This document shows, in pieces, positions 8,690-18,219 of a DNA stretch of 64,000 nucleotides. Made by a program: the position numbers and the translations under genes. The DNA lies in NCBI GenBank assembly GCA_902563105.1, contig CACEVU010000003.1, positions 1 to 64,000 of the forward strand. The letters are read 5' to 3'. How positions within the stretch are numbered: the stretch's first letter is position 1; each line of letters opens with the position of its first letter. Source of the DNA: an uncultured SAR86 cluster bacterium. GTDB taxonomy: Bacteria > Pseudomonadota > Gammaproteobacteria > Magnimaribacterales > AG-339-G14. The notes under the pieces were generated by a model. The model searched no databases. It was not told where the DNA came from and saw nothing but the letters and a program-made list of their open reading frames with translations.

Positions 8690-9983
8690 AGAAAGTAAAA
8701 ACAAATTCTTGTCTGGGAATTGGTATCCAGTAGAAGAAACTTCTTCAGATGAATTAAAAATTTCAGGCGAGTTACCAAAAGAGTTAACGGGTTTATTTTT
8801 GAGAAATGGACCTAACCCTAAAGAGCCTATTAATCATGAAAATTATCATCCTTTTTTTGGCGACGGTATGATTCATGGAATTAGAATAGAGGATGGGAAA
8901 GCTCTTTGGTACAAAAACAAATTCGTAACATCGCCTTATGGCTTTGGCCCAAATACTCACGTACTCAAACATAGCGGAAAAATATATGCCTTAGTTGAGG
9001 GTGGGGTTTCGCCTGTTATTATGGATTCAGACATGAATTTTCTTGAAGAAGAGCCCTTTCCAGATGCAGACAGTAAAAGATTTACTGCTCATCCAAAGAT
9101 TGATGTTGATACTGGTGAGATGCATGCTGTAAGTTACGATTTTGAAGAATACGTCAATGGGCAAGGTCAAGTTCATTATGTAACTGTCGATCAACAGGGG
9201 AAGCTAATTAAAGACAAAATAATTGAAACTCCTGGAAAACCAATGGTGCATGATTGCGCTATTACTGAAAACTATGTATTGATTTTTGACCTGCCCGTAA
9301 CTTTTAATCTTGGTAGAAGAGATGATGAGAAGAACTCTGTTGGAGGTGATTATCCTGTAATTTGGAATGATAAACATACTGCAAGAGTGGGTTTGCAAAA
9401 TAAAAGGACTGATGAAATTACATGGATAGAAGTTAATCCGGGATTTCTTTTTCATGTAGTGAATTCTTATGAAGATGAAACAGGCCAAGTAATACTGGAC
9501 TTTTGTAGATATGAGAGATTGTTTGACTTCGATAATCCTTTACCAATGGGTCAAAAACCTTTTCTTACGAGGTGGATTCTTAATCCCAAGACTAAAACAT
9601 GTTCTGAAGAAATGCTGGATGACAGGCCTATGGAGTTTTCAAGGGTTCACCCAGATTATGACGGGAAACAACATCGTTTTGGATACTTGCTAAACGACGG
9701 TAGGTTAAATAACTATTTCAAACATGATTTTAAAAAAGGCAGAACCATAACTCATGATTTTGGAGAAGCCCGTCAGGCTGCTGAACCGGTTTTTGTACCT
9801 AAGAAAAATTCTAAGTCAGAAGACGATGGATATGTGGTTGGCTTTGTTTATGACAAAACGACTGATTTAAGTAATTTTGTGGTCTTAGATGCTCAAAATT
9901 TTTCAGATACGCCGCTTGCTGAAGTAACTTTGCCGCAAAGAGTTCCATTTGGCTTTCATGGAAGCTGGATAAATCTAGATTAG
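8679..9983 (+). CDS. Carotenoid oxygenase (RPE65/CCD family)
   Basis: Non-heme iron dioxygenase that cleaves carotenoids, apocarotenoids or stilbenes. 434 residues, close to the bacterial family length. The four iron-ligand histidines are all present: His138 (TAHPKID), His191 (MVHDCAI), His259 (FLFHVVN) and His427 (FGFHGSW). The N-terminal FLRNGPNPKEP and GDGMIHG motifs are also typical. Co-transcribed with dedA. It is not related to Blh, the membrane 15,15'-dioxygenase that supplies retinal to many proteorhodopsin bacteria, but a retinal-producing activity is possible. The cleavage site is unknown. Confidence 0.88.
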   Translation: MSIRESKNKFLSGNWYPVEETSSDELKISGELPKELTGLFLRNGPNPKEPINHENYHPFFGDGMIHGIRIEDGKALWYKNKFVTSPYGFGPNTHVLKHSGKIYALVEGGVSPVIMDSDMNFLEEEPFPDADSKRFTAHPKIDVDTGEMHAVSYDFEEYVNGQGQVHYVTVDQQGKLIKDKIIETPGKPMVHDCAITENYVLIFDLPVTFNLGRRDDEKNSVGGDYPVIWNDKHTARVGLQNKRTDEITWIEVNPGFLFHVVNSYEDETGQVILDFCRYERLFDFDNPLPMGQKPFLTRWILNPKTKTCSEEMLDDRPMEFSRVHPDYDGKQHRFGYLLNDGRLNNYFKHDFKKGRTITHDFGEARQAAEPVFVPKKNSKSEDDGYVVGFVYDKTTDLSNFVVLDAQNFSDTPLAEVTLPQRVPFGFHGSWINLD

Positions 9984-11323
9984 ATTCTTTCTAAAATGGC
10001 TTGGTGGATACCATCGAAGGAGCCATTTGATAAGCAAATTAAGTGACTGTTATCTAAATCTAAACTAGATAGCTTTCTCAAAAATTCTTGTGTAGTTGAA
10101 CAAGCTTCAATATTTGTGCTTTGCCTTTCCATAGCTGAGATTTGTTTCTTATCTTTTGAAAAAATAAATACCTGATCTGCTGAAGCAACGGCTTTTGGTA
10201 TTTTTTTATCATGATATCCTGAAAGCATAGTATTAGATCTCATTTCTAATAGACAAATGATCTTCTCTCTTCCAACCTTCTTTCTTAACCCCTCTAAAGT
10301 ATATTTAATTGCTGTCGGATGATGAGCAAAATCGTCATAAACTTTCACGCTGCTTTTATCTCCAACCAAATCCATTCTTCTTGTTACACCTTTAAACCGT
10401 GAAAGTGACTCAGCAATATTTTTTGATTTTAAACCTAACGACTTACACACTAAATAACTAGCCAATCCATTTTGCAAGCTGTGTTCTCCAATTGATGACC
10501 AACTAACAGATGCTTTCTTTTTTTTGTCTTTATAAATGTCAAATTTAGATGAATCTGGTGTTACCTTCTTAGCATGCCAGCCTTTAGCAAATTTAGTATT
10601 GAAAGGCAGGCCTTCGCTATAAAACCCCATTTTCATTACATTTTTAATATTAGTGTTATGCTCAGGGAAAATTAATGTTGATTTTGAAGACATTAATCTT
10701 AATAAATGGTGAAACTGTCTCTTTATATCTCTGATGCTACTAAAAATATCAGCATGATCAAATTCAAGATTATTGATTAAAAGAGTTTTGGGATGATAGT
10801 GAATAAATTTTGATCTTTTATCAAAAAAAGCAGTGTCATACTCGTCAGCTTCTATTACGAAAAAATCATGAGTTCCCAAAGAGGCCGTTGCATCTAAATC
10901 TTTTGCACGCCCGGCAATTAAGTAGCCACAATCTATCCCATTATCTAAAAGAACTTTTGTAACCATTGAAGATACTGAAGTTTTCCCGTGAGTTCCGCTT
11001 ATAGCTACAACATGTCTTTTAGCCAAAAGATATTTTGACAAAAACTCTGGACCAGAAATGAAGTCTATATCTTTATTAAGAATTTCTTCGATCATAAGAT
11101 TTCCACGCGCAATAACATTCCCTACAACAACCAAATCAATGTCTTTGGGTAAATTTTTTGGGTTGTAACCTTCGTCAATGGAAATTCCTTTTGAGAGCAA
11201 AACTTGGTCCATGGGTGGATATACGTTTTCGTCACACCCAGAAACCCTAATCCCCTTTTCAGCTGCCAACTGTGCAAGGCCCCCCATAAAAGTTCCACAA
11301 ATACCCAATACGTATATTTTCAT
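9980..11323 (-). CDS. mpl: UDP-MurNAc:L-Ala-gamma-D-Glu-meso-Dap ligase (murein recycling)
   Basis: Attaches recycled murein tripeptide to UDP-MurNAc in the cytoplasm. 447 residues. N-terminal Rossmann-like domain (YVLGICGTFMGG), then the Mur ligase ATP site GTHGKTS (110-116), and the FEHD-type segment LEFDHADIF. The C-terminal domain carries RFKGVTRRMD and YDDFAHHPTAI. The motif set separates Mpl from MurC. The stop overlaps the convergent carotenoid oxygenase stop by 4 bp (TTAG). A perfect TATAAT lies 6 nt before the ATG. Confidence 0.92.
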   Translation of the reverse strand: MKIYVLGICGTFMGGLAQLAAEKGIRVSGCDENVYPPMDQVLLSKGISIDEGYNPKNLPKDIDLVVVGNVIARGNLMIEEILNKDIDFISGPEFLSKYLLAKRHVVAISGTHGKTSVSSMVTKVLLDNGIDCGYLIAGRAKDLDATASLGTHDFFVIEADEYDTAFFDKRSKFIHYHPKTLLINNLEFDHADIFSSIRDIKRQFHHLLRLMSSKSTLIFPEHNTNIKNVMKMGFYSEGLPFNTKFAKGWHAKKVTPDSSKFDIYKDKKKKASVSWSSIGEHSLQNGLASYLVCKSLGLKSKNIAESLSRFKGVTRRMDLVGDKSSVKVYDDFAHHPTAIKYTLEGLRKKVGREKIICLLEMRSNTMLSGYHDKKIPKAVASADQVFIFSKDKKQISAMERQSTNIEACSTTQEFLRKLSSLDLDNSHLICLSNGSFDGIHQAILERI

Positions 11324-11329
11324 TTAATA

Positions 11330-11335
11330 ATTATA
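11330..11335 (-). promoter_or_regulatory. -10 box of mpl (leaderless spacing)
   Basis: Perfect TATAAT on the minus strand, followed by 6 nt and then the mpl ATG at 11323. A start site 7 nt downstream of the box would coincide with the A of the ATG. No Shine-Dalgarno sequence precedes the gene. No good -35 match is visible. Confidence 0.6.
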
Positions 11336-11363
11336 TCCTTTTCCCAGAAAACCTTTTTTCAGT

Positions 11364-11369
11364 TATATT
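11364..11369 (+). promoter_or_regulatory. -10 box of the PPi-phosphofructokinase gene (leaderless spacing)
   Basis: TATATT is followed by 6 nt and then the ATG at 11376. TTCCCA at 11341-11346 is a 4/6 match to -35 with a 17-bp spacer. There is no Shine-Dalgarno sequence in the 50-bp gap shared with mpl. Confidence 0.6.
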
Positions 11370-11375
11370 GCCTCA

Positions 11376-12620
11376 ATGACAAATGTTAGAAACGCATTTT
11401 ATGCTCAATCTGGTGGAGTAACAGCTGTAATAAACGCATCTGCTTGTGGCGTGATAGAGACTGTAAATAACTCTAAAAAAATACACAAGGTCCTTGCTGG
11501 AGTAAATGGAATTCTTGGTGCACTAAATGAAGATCTTATAGATACCTCAAAAGAATCAAAAAATAATATTGCTAAACTCAAACAAACTCCTGGCGGAGCA
11601 TTTGGCTCTTGCAGATTTAAGTTACAGGATCCAGTAAAACAAAAAAAAGAATACGAGAGATTATTTGAAGTTTTTGCTGCCCACAATATTGGTTACTTTT
11701 TCTATAACGGTGGGGGTGATAGTCAGGATACAACTTACAAAGTATCTGAGATGGCAAAAAAATTGAAGTTTCCTATTAAATGTATTGGGATACCGAAAAC
11801 AATTGATAATGATTTGCCCTATACAGACTGCTCGCCGGGATTTGGTTCGGTTGCAAAGTATATTGCTACATCAACACTTGAGGCTGGGCTTGATGTTAAA
11901 AGCATGGCAGAAACATCAACCAAAGTTTTTATTTTAGAAGTGATGGGAAGACATGCAGGCTGGATAGCAGCCGCATCCTGTCTTGCTGCCTCCAAAGCTG
12001 GAGATCCACCACACATCATTTTGCTTCCTGAAGTGCCTTTTCAAAAAGGCAAATTCTTAGCTCAGGTAAAACAAATGATTAAAGAATATGGCTATTGTGT
12101 AATCGTTGCATCTGAAGGAACCCAAACGATTAATGGAAAGTTTCTTGCAGATTCAGGATTAACAGACGCTTTTGGTCACAAACAACTTGGAGGTGTCGCA
12201 CCCATTTTAGCTGGAATGATTTCCAAAATTGGATTTAAAAATCATTGGGCAGTCGCAGATTATTTGCAACGTTCAGCAAGGCATATCGCATCAAAAACAG
12301 ATCTTGATCAAGCTTATGCTGTTGGCGAACATGCAGTTAAACTCGCTATTTCTGGAAAAACTGCCGTAATGCCAATTATCAAAAGAATAAGTAATTCTCC
12401 TTATAAATGGAAGATAGAAACAGCTCCTTTGAAGAATGTAGCAAATGTTGAAAAAACTATACCCAAAAAATTTATTTCTAAAAATGGTTTTGAAATTACT
12501 CAAGCTGGAAAAAAATATTTAAGCCCCCTTATAAAAGGAGAAACGTCAATAAAATATAAAAACGGTCTTCTCGATGTTGCTAACCTCAAAAAGATAAAAG
12601 TAAAAAAGAAGTTAGCCTGA
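11376..12620 (+). CDS. pfp: Pyrophosphate-dependent 6-phosphofructokinase
   Basis: Phosphorylates fructose 6-phosphate with PPi; the reaction is reversible, serving glycolysis and gluconeogenesis. 414 residues. It has SGGVTAVINAS at the N-terminus, the phosphate-donor loop YNGGGDSQDT, the catalytic PKTIDNDLPYTD, and MGRHAGWIAA. From memory the sequence is closest to the PPi-PFK group of methanotrophs and nitrifiers, not to ATP-PfkA, which has GGDGS at the donor loop. It is monocistronic, and no ATP-dependent enzyme is in the window. Donor specificity is inferred from family only. Confidence 0.85.
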   Translation: MTNVRNAFYAQSGGVTAVINASACGVIETVNNSKKIHKVLAGVNGILGALNEDLIDTSKESKNNIAKLKQTPGGAFGSCRFKLQDPVKQKKEYERLFEVFAAHNIGYFFYNGGGDSQDTTYKVSEMAKKLKFPIKCIGIPKTIDNDLPYTDCSPGFGSVAKYIATSTLEAGLDVKSMAETSTKVFILEVMGRHAGWIAAASCLAASKAGDPPHIILLPEVPFQKGKFLAQVKQMIKEYGYCVIVASEGTQTINGKFLADSGLTDAFGHKQLGGVAPILAGMISKIGFKNHWAVADYLQRSARHIASKTDLDQAYAVGEHAVKLAISGKTAVMPIIKRISNSPYKWKIETAPLKNVANVEKTIPKKFISKNGFEITQAGKKYLSPLIKGETSIKYKNGLLDVANLKKIKVKKKLA

Positions 12621-12621
12621 C

Positions 12622-13038
12622 TTATTTTTTTATCTTTTTTACTATTCCTGAAAAGTTAAAGACAATTTCACCGTTGCTTTTAATGTAGCCATTTCCAAAG
12701 GTAAGGCTTCTTGTCTCTTTAGTGATGGTGGTAAATATTTCTACCAAAGAACCAACTTTTGCCGGCGCTACGAATTCGGACCTAAAACTTATTGTAGCTG
12801 CATAATTTTCTTTCGATTCCATTGCTACAGAGCATAGACAATAGTCTGCGATACTCATTAACATGCCGCCATGAGCAACTCCACCGGAATTACCATTTTC
12901 GGGCATCACCCAAAAAGCCATAACTAAATCTCCTGTTTCATTTCTTTTATAGAAGCCTTGCCCAATATGAGCAATATGATCTTCGCTCTGAGTTATATTT
13001 TCATAACCCTCTGGAGTAGAAAAATTTTGTGACGTCAT
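12622..13038 (-). CDS. PaaI-type hotdog thioesterase
   Basis: 138 residues, single hotdog fold of the PaaI/YdiI group, likely hydrolysing an acyl-CoA or aryl-CoA. The core motif GNSGGVAHGGMLMSIADYC carries the HGG and the helix acidic residue used in catalysis. It ends 1 bp from the pfp stop (convergent) and is transcribed divergently from the acyl-CoA dehydrogenase, which hints at acyl-CoA metabolism. TAAAAT at 13046-13051 lies 7 nt before the ATG. Confidence 0.82.
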   Translation of the reverse strand: MTSQNFSTPEGYENITQSEDHIAHIGQGFYKRNETGDLVMAFWVMPENGNSGGVAHGGMLMSIADYCLCSVAMESKENYAATISFRSEFVAPAKVGSLVEIFTTITKETRSLTFGNGYIKSNGEIVFNFSGIVKKIKK

Positions 13039-13061
13039 GGTGATGATTTTAACTCAATGTG

Positions 13062-13067
13062 TATAAT
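13062..13067 (+). promoter_or_regulatory. -10 box of the acyl-CoA dehydrogenase gene
   Basis: Perfect TATAAT, 12 nt before the ATG at 13080. It predicts a 5' leader of only about 5-6 nt, too short for a Shine-Dalgarno site. The GTG at 13059 that would lengthen the protein lies upstream of this box, so it is unlikely to be translated. Confidence 0.55.
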
Positions 13068-13079
13068 TATCCTTTCATT

Positions 13080-14246
13080 ATGGATTTTAAATTAACCTCA
13101 GAACAATTAGAGTTGCAAAAAGTTGCAAGAGACTTTGCTCAAAAAGAATTAACTGCTTTAGCTGATGAGATGGAAGAATCAGCAAATCCTGTTCCAAAAG
13201 AAATATTAAAAAAAATTGGTGAATTAGGATTTTTAGGTATCAATACGCCTACAGAATATGGCGGACTGGGACTTTCCAATCTTGATGCCATCATAGTCCT
13301 TGAAGAATTTGGAAAAATATCTTCTGCCGTGGGTTGGCCAGTATTCGAAGCAAATGCTGGACCTGTTAAAGTAATTGAGCATTTTGGATCAGACGCCTTG
13401 AAGAAGAGAGTAATTCCTAAAGTTTGTAAGGGCGAAATGGTTGTTGCGGTCAGTATGTCAGAGCCTAACGCCGGAACGGGTTTAACTGATTTAAAAACCA
13501 AGGCAGAGATTAAGGGAGATAAAATTGTAATTAATGGAACCAAACGTTGGTGTTCAGGAGCTGGTCATTCGGATGGTTATGTAGTTTACGCAAGAATGTC
13601 AGATGCTCCAGCTGCAAAAGGTATTGGAGCTGTTTTTGTTGATATCGATAATCCAGGTTTAACATTTGGTAACAGTGAGAGCCTCATGGGCTGGCGAGGA
13701 ATTCCATCTGCTGATATTTATTTCGATAATGTCGAAGTTCCCATTGAGAATTTGCTAGTAGAACCAGAAGATGGTTTCAAAAAGTTGATGGAGACATTCG
13801 ATTTAGAAAGGTGTGGAAATGCCACTATGGCTTTATCTCAGGCAGCAGCAGCTTTGGACTATGTAAAAGAGTATGTGCAAGAGAGAGAGCAATTTGGAAA
13901 ACAACTTGTAGATTTTCAAGCAGTGCAAATAAAATTAGCCGACATGCTTATTCGCGTTGAAGCTTCTAGGTTATTGATTCACAGGGCCGTTTTTAATGCA
14001 GCAAATGGTTTACCAGACATATTGGAATCAAGTACCGCAAAATGTTTTGCTAATGAGATTTCAAGAGAAGTAACTACAAACGCTATGCAGCTAATGGGAG
14101 GCTACGGTTTTAACAAAGAATATAAAATGGAAAGACGCGTTAGAGATTCTTTCGGTTGGGGCATTGCGGGTGGAACAATTGATGTCCAAAAAGTGAATAT
14201 TGCTTCAGCAATGATTGGTAGAAGATTCAACCAAAGAGCTAAATAA
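13080..14246 (+). CDS. Acyl-CoA dehydrogenase
   Basis: FAD enzyme oxidising an acyl-CoA to the 2-enoyl-CoA. 388 residues from the ATG at 13080; the protein then begins MDFKLTSEQLEL, the usual family start. FAD and substrate motifs: AVSMSEPNAGTGL, NGTKRWCSGAG and LMGGYGFNKEYKMERRVRD. The usual YEGT catalytic-glutamate motif near the C-terminus reads IAGGT, so that base is missing. Glu243 in DLERCG matches the alternative position used by isovaleryl-CoA and long-chain enzymes. This suggests a branched or long-chain substrate, which is inference. Confidence 0.88.
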   Translation: MDFKLTSEQLELQKVARDFAQKELTALADEMEESANPVPKEILKKIGELGFLGINTPTEYGGLGLSNLDAIIVLEEFGKISSAVGWPVFEANAGPVKVIEHFGSDALKKRVIPKVCKGEMVVAVSMSEPNAGTGLTDLKTKAEIKGDKIVINGTKRWCSGAGHSDGYVVYARMSDAPAAKGIGAVFVDIDNPGLTFGNSESLMGWRGIPSADIYFDNVEVPIENLLVEPEDGFKKLMETFDLERCGNATMALSQAAAALDYVKEYVQEREQFGKQLVDFQAVQIKLADMLIRVEASRLLIHRAVFNAANGLPDILESSTAKCFANEISREVTTNAMQLMGGYGFNKEYKMERRVRDSFGWGIAGGTIDVQKVNIASAMIGRRFNQRAK

Positions 14247-14247
14247 C

Positions 14248-14730
14248 TTATTCTGCTCGATATTCACTGATAATTTCTTCCAAACTATCAACAAATTCTC
14301 TTTTTTCTTCTTCCGTAAGAAAATTTCCAACAGGAATCTTTTCTCCCTTAGATGAAATGACAATCTTAATTGGATACCAATGATGAGAAGGCTTTTCGAC
14401 AAACACATAGGACCATTCCCTGATAAATTCTGATACTGAATCAGGTCTAAAACGGCCTTTTTCAATGGTCAATTTTTCTTTAGTTAAAGTAATGACCTCT
14501 TTTTTTGAGCTTTTTTTAAAAACAACATATAAAGCTGTAGCAACTATTAAAATTTCAAGCCCTGCAAAAGGCAAAATAATAGGAGCTCCATAGAAGAAAA
14601 AAGTTAAGCCAATAATAGTTATAGGAAATGAAATCAAACCCAAAAATATGAGGCTGCCTTGCCATGAAATAGAACTATTTGGCATTAGAGATAATCTATA
14701 TCCATTATCTATTTGTTCAGTTATAACCAT
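14248..14730 (-). CDS. DUF2244 family membrane protein
   Basis: 160 residues. Starts with NGYRLSLMPNSSISW, then two adjacent membrane helices (about 25-46 and 50-70) and a soluble C-terminal part (about 75-160) with EFIREWSYVFVEK. This layout and sequence match DUF2244, a family of unknown role in proteobacteria that in some genomes lies near cytochrome oxidase genes. No such neighbour is seen here. It ends 1 bp from the convergent acyl-CoA dehydrogenase stop. Confidence 0.7.
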   Translation of the reverse strand: MVITEQIDNGYRLSLMPNSSISWQGSLIFLGLISFPITIIGLTFFFYGAPIILPFAGLEILIVATALYVVFKKSSKKEVITLTKEKLTIEKGRFRPDSVSEFIREWSYVFVEKPSHHWYPIKIVISSKGEKIPVGNFLTEEEKREFVDSLEEIISEYRAE

Positions 14731-14767
14731 TAATAATATTCTTTTTTATGCAAAAAACTTTTCAGAT

Positions 14768-14773
14768 TATGAT
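14768..14773 (+). promoter_or_regulatory. Likely -10 box of argD
   Basis: TATGAT, 5/6 match, 23 nt before the argD ATG at 14797. The predicted leader is about 17 nt, A-rich, with no Shine-Dalgarno motif. No convincing -35. Confidence 0.4.
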
Positions 14774-14796
14774 ATTTTCAATTATCAATAGCAAAA

Positions 14797-15990
14797 ATGA
14801 CCAAGATTAATTCTATAAATAGAACTTCCTTGATGCCGAACTATGCACCGGCATCTTTTATTCCTATTAAAGGAAAGAAATCTGTGCTCTGGGATGAACA
14901 AGGAAAAGACTATATTGACTTTGGAGGGGGTATTGCCGTTACATGTCTAGGACACTCTCATCCTCAGTTAAATAAAGTGTTAAAAGAACAATCATCAAAG
15001 CTTTGGCATGTAAGTAATTATTTATACAACAAACCTGCACTAGAACTAAGCAAAATGCTTACAGACAAAACTTTTGCTGACAAAGTGTTTTTTTCTAATT
15101 CTGGAAATGAAGCTAATGAAGCTGCAATCAAACTAGCTAGAAAGTATTATTTTGATCAAGGAAAGCCTGAAAAACATGAAATCATTGTTTTTACAAATGC
15201 CTTTCATGGTAGATCAATGTTGAATATAACTGCAGGTGACTCAAAATTTCAGAAAACAGGTTTTGGTCCTCTTCTTCAAGGATTCAAAAGAGCAAAATTT
15301 AATGATCTCAAATCCGTCAAAAAGGTTATTTCCAAAAAAACTGCTGCTATTTTCGTAGAACCTATTTTAGGAGAATCTGGAATAATCAGAGCCGAAAATC
15401 CTTTTTTAGAGGGACTTAGAAAATTAACTAAAGAAAAAGACTGTCTTTTAATATTTGATGAAGTGCAAAGTGGTATTGGCAGAACCGGAACTTTAATGGC
15501 ATATATGGGTTATGGTGTTAAGCCTGATATTTCCACTCTTGCAAAAGGTCTTGGGGGTGGAATGCCAATCGGAGCGACTCTGACGACCAGTAAAATTTCA
15601 AAAGCATTTCAGCCCGGTACTCATGGCAGCACCTTTGGGGGAAATCCACTTGCATGTGAGGTAGCAAAAAAAGTAGTCGAGATAGTATCTACCCAAAAAG
15701 TTTTAAAAGGTGTTATGAAAAAAACGATCAGCTTCCATGAAAAATTAAACCAATTGTCTGAAAAGTTTAATTTATTTGAAGATATAAGATCAGCAGGGCT
15801 ATGGATCTGTTGTGACTTTAAAAAAATAAAAGCAAAAGAATTTATTGATGCTTCTTATAAAAAAGGATTGATTTTAGTCCAAGCCGCAGGAGAAAAAACA
15901 ATTAGAATTGCACCTTCTTTAATCATTTCTGAAGAAGAGATTGAGGAAGGATTCAAAAGATTTGAAATGGCTGTCAAAGCAATAAAATAA
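14797..15990 (+). CDS. argD: Acetylornithine aminotransferase (class III PLP)
   Basis: Transfers the amino group between N-acetylornithine and 2-oxoglutarate in arginine synthesis, and in many bacteria also acts on succinyl-diaminopimelate for lysine. 397 residues. FSNSGNEANEAAIKLAR binds PLP phosphate, IFDEVQSGIGRTG holds the PLP-pyridine aspartate, and Lys250 in STLAKGLGGGMPIG is the Schiff-base lysine. Its stop directly abuts the convergent parC stop with no spacer. A related omega-transaminase is possible, but argH, lysA and dapF in the window support ArgD. Confidence 0.88.
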   Translation: MTKINSINRTSLMPNYAPASFIPIKGKKSVLWDEQGKDYIDFGGGIAVTCLGHSHPQLNKVLKEQSSKLWHVSNYLYNKPALELSKMLTDKTFADKVFFSNSGNEANEAAIKLARKYYFDQGKPEKHEIIVFTNAFHGRSMLNITAGDSKFQKTGFGPLLQGFKRAKFNDLKSVKKVISKKTAAIFVEPILGESGIIRAENPFLEGLRKLTKEKDCLLIFDEVQSGIGRTGTLMAYMGYGVKPDISTLAKGLGGGMPIGATLTTSKISKAFQPGTHGSTFGGNPLACEVAKKVVEIVSTQKVLKGVMKKTISFHEKLNQLSEKFNLFEDIRSAGLWICCDFKKIKAKEFIDASYKKGLILVQAAGEKTIRIAPSLIISEEEIEEGFKRFEMAVKAIK

Positions 15991-18219
15991 TTACTCGGAG
16001 ACTACTTCAACTTTATCAACCTTACGATAACCTTTTGGCAGAAAATTTCCTTTTCTGCCACGATTGCCTAGAAAATTCTCTAAATCGTTTGGCTTGATAA
16101 CAAAATGTTGTTTGCCGCTATAAAGTTTAATGGACTCCCCTTTTTTAAAAGTTACCAAATACATTAGTTGGTCTTCTTTAGCTTCAAACTTCTTTTTATC
16201 AATTGAAATTATTTTATTGCCCTTGCCTTTACCTAAAATTGGTAGTTCGCCTGCCTCGATAATTAACATTTTGCCTTCTCGAGTAATGGAAGCAATGTAA
16301 TTCTCATCAACTGCTGAAAGAATTTTAGGTGTAATTGGCTTAGCGTTCTTTGCATTCAATGCAGCTTTACCAGATTTATTTTTTGTTTGCAGATCTCCCA
16401 ACTTTACGACAAAACCATAGCCTAAATTAGAAGCTAAGACAGCCAGGGTATCTTCTGATCCTGCAATCACACCAGGAAAGGTTGCACCGGATTGTGCATT
16501 AATCTTTCCTGAAACTGGATCACCTTGACCTCTAGCAGATGGCAATTGATGAATGGGTAAAGTATAGGCTTTGCCAAAATTATCCAATAGAACTGCGTTT
16601 TGACTATTTCTTGCCAAAGATGAAGACAAGTAAGAATCGCCCTCTCTGTATTGCAATCCTTCTACATCCACATCATGTCCTTTGGCAGCTCGAATCCAAC
16701 CTTTTTCTGATAGAACCACCGTCATTGGATCATTCGAAATGAGTTCCTTTTCATCAAAAGCTTTTGCTTCCTCTGCTTCAGCTAACATGCTATTTCTTTC
16801 ATCCCCAAATTCTTCCTGATCTTCTTTTAGCTCTTTTTTGATAAGAGTTTTTAAGCGAGAAGCAGAATTAAGTATTTTTTCAATTTCCCTTGCTTCTGTA
16901 TTTAGCGAATCCCTTTCTTCAATGATGCTTTGTTCTTCAAGCTTTGCAAGCTGGCGCAGGCGAATATCAAGAATAGCGTTCGCCTGAATTTCTGTGAGTT
17001 TGAATTTTTTGATTAATTGTTTTTTTGGGTCATCATGAGTTCTGATTATTTTAATTACCTCATCTAAATTTAGATAAGCAATCATCAAGCCTTCAAGAAT
17101 GTGCAACCTGTCATTGAGCCAATCTAATCTGTGTTGCAGTCTCCTTTTGACAGTTTGTGTTCTAAAAGTGATCCATTCTTTTAGAATTTCTCTCAAATCA
17201 AAAACTTTAGGCCTTCCACTCAAACCAATCACATTCAGGTTAACTCTGACATTCTTTTGCAAATCTGTTGTAGCAAAGAGATGACTCATCAAAGCATCTT
17301 TATCAACTCTATTCGATCTCGGTACGACAATAATTCTAACGGGATTTTCACCATCGCTTTCATCTCTAAGATCTTCTATTAGATTAAGTTTTTTGGAATC
17401 AATTTGGGCAGCAATCTGTTCTAGGATCCTTGTTGTTGAAACCTGATATGGAAGAGCTGTAATGACAACCTCACCGTTCTCTATTTCATAGGTTGCTCTT
17501 AACTTAACTGCTCCTCTTCCGGTCTGATACATCTCCAGCAGTTCTTCAGGCGTTGAGATAATTTCTGCCTTGGTTGGAAAGTCAGGTGCTGGAATAATTT
17601 TTAACAGCTCTTTTACGGAAAGTTTAGGAGAGTCAATTAGGGCAATAGTCGCATCCACAACTTCATTTAAATTATGCGGCGGGATATCGGTTGCCATACC
17701 CACTGCAATACCAGAAGCACCGTTGAGTAAAACGTTTGGAATTCTTGATGATAGAAATCTTGGCTCGATCAAAGTGCCATCAAAATTAGGACCCCAATCT
17801 ACTGTTCCTTGAGACAATTCCGAAAGCAATACTTGTGCATAGGCGGAAAGCCTACACTCTGTGTACCTTACTGCAGCAAAACTCTTTGGATCATCAAGAG
17901 ACCCCCAATTCCCTTGTCCTTCTATCAAGGGATACCTTGTAGAGAAATTTTGTGCCATTAAGACCATTGCCTCATAGGCAGCATTGTCTCCATGAGGATG
18001 GAATTTACCTATCACCTCACCCACGGTTCTCGCGCTTTTCTTAAACTTGGATGTAGATTTCAATCCAATTTCGGACATCGCATAAATTATTCTTCGTTGA
18101 ACTGGCTTTAAGCCGTCGCCGATAAAAGGAAGTGCCCTATCTAAGATTACATACATGGAATAATCGAGATAGGCTTTTTCTGCAAAGCCACCAATACTCA
18201 GGCTTTTCTCTTTACTCAT
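15991..18219 (-). CDS. parC: DNA topoisomerase IV subunit A
   Basis: Decatenates daughter chromosomes with ParE. 742 residues. Catalytic Tyr119 lies in [11 protein letters not shown]. The quinolone-determining segment reads [12 protein letters not shown]: Asn79 replaces the serine usual in E. coli ParC (Ser80), while Glu83 is kept. The C-terminal beta-pinwheel (about 500-742) is present. The ParC-type length and the adjacent parE distinguish it from GyrA. It overlaps parE by 8 bp. Confidence 0.95.
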   Translation of the reverse strand: MSKEKSLSIGGFAEKAYLDYSMYVILDRALPFIGDGLKPVQRRIIYAMSEIGLKSTSKFKKSARTVGEVIGKFHPHGDNAAYEAMVLMAQNFSTRYPLIEGQGNWGSLDDPKSFAAVRYTECRLSAYAQVLLSELSQGTVDWGPNFDGTLIEPRFLSSRIPNVLLNGASGIAVGMATDIPPHNLNEVVDATIALIDSPKLSVKELLKIIPAPDFPTKAEIISTPEELLEMYQTGRGAVKLRATYEIENGEVVITALPYQVSTTRILEQIAAQIDSKKLNLIEDLRDESDGENPVRIIVVPRSNRVDKDALMSHLFATTDLQKNVRVNLNVIGLSGRPKVFDLREILKEWITFRTQTVKRRLQHRLDWLNDRLHILEGLMIAYLNLDEVIKIIRTHDDPKKQLIKKFKLTEIQANAILDIRLRQLAKLEEQSIIEERDSLNTEAREIEKILNSASRLKTLIKKELKEDQEEFGDERNSMLAEAEEAKAFDEKELISNDPMTVVLSEKGWIRAAKGHDVDVEGLQYREGDSYLSSSLARNSQNAVLLDNFGKAYTLPIHQLPSARGQGDPVSGKINAQSGATFPGVIAGSEDTLAVLASNLGYGFVVKLGDLQTKNKSGKAALNAKNAKPITPKILSAVDENYIASITREGKMLIIEAGELPILGKGKGNKIISIDKKKFEAKEDQLMYLVTFKKGESIKLYSGKQHFVIKPNDLENFLGNRGRKGNFLPKGYRKVDKVEVVSE

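Noticed and set aside
14205-14465. Minus-strand ORF across the end of the acyl-CoA dehydrogenase and DUF2244
   Set aside because: Out-of-frame shadow of the DUF2244 gene, with no domain and a start inside that gene.
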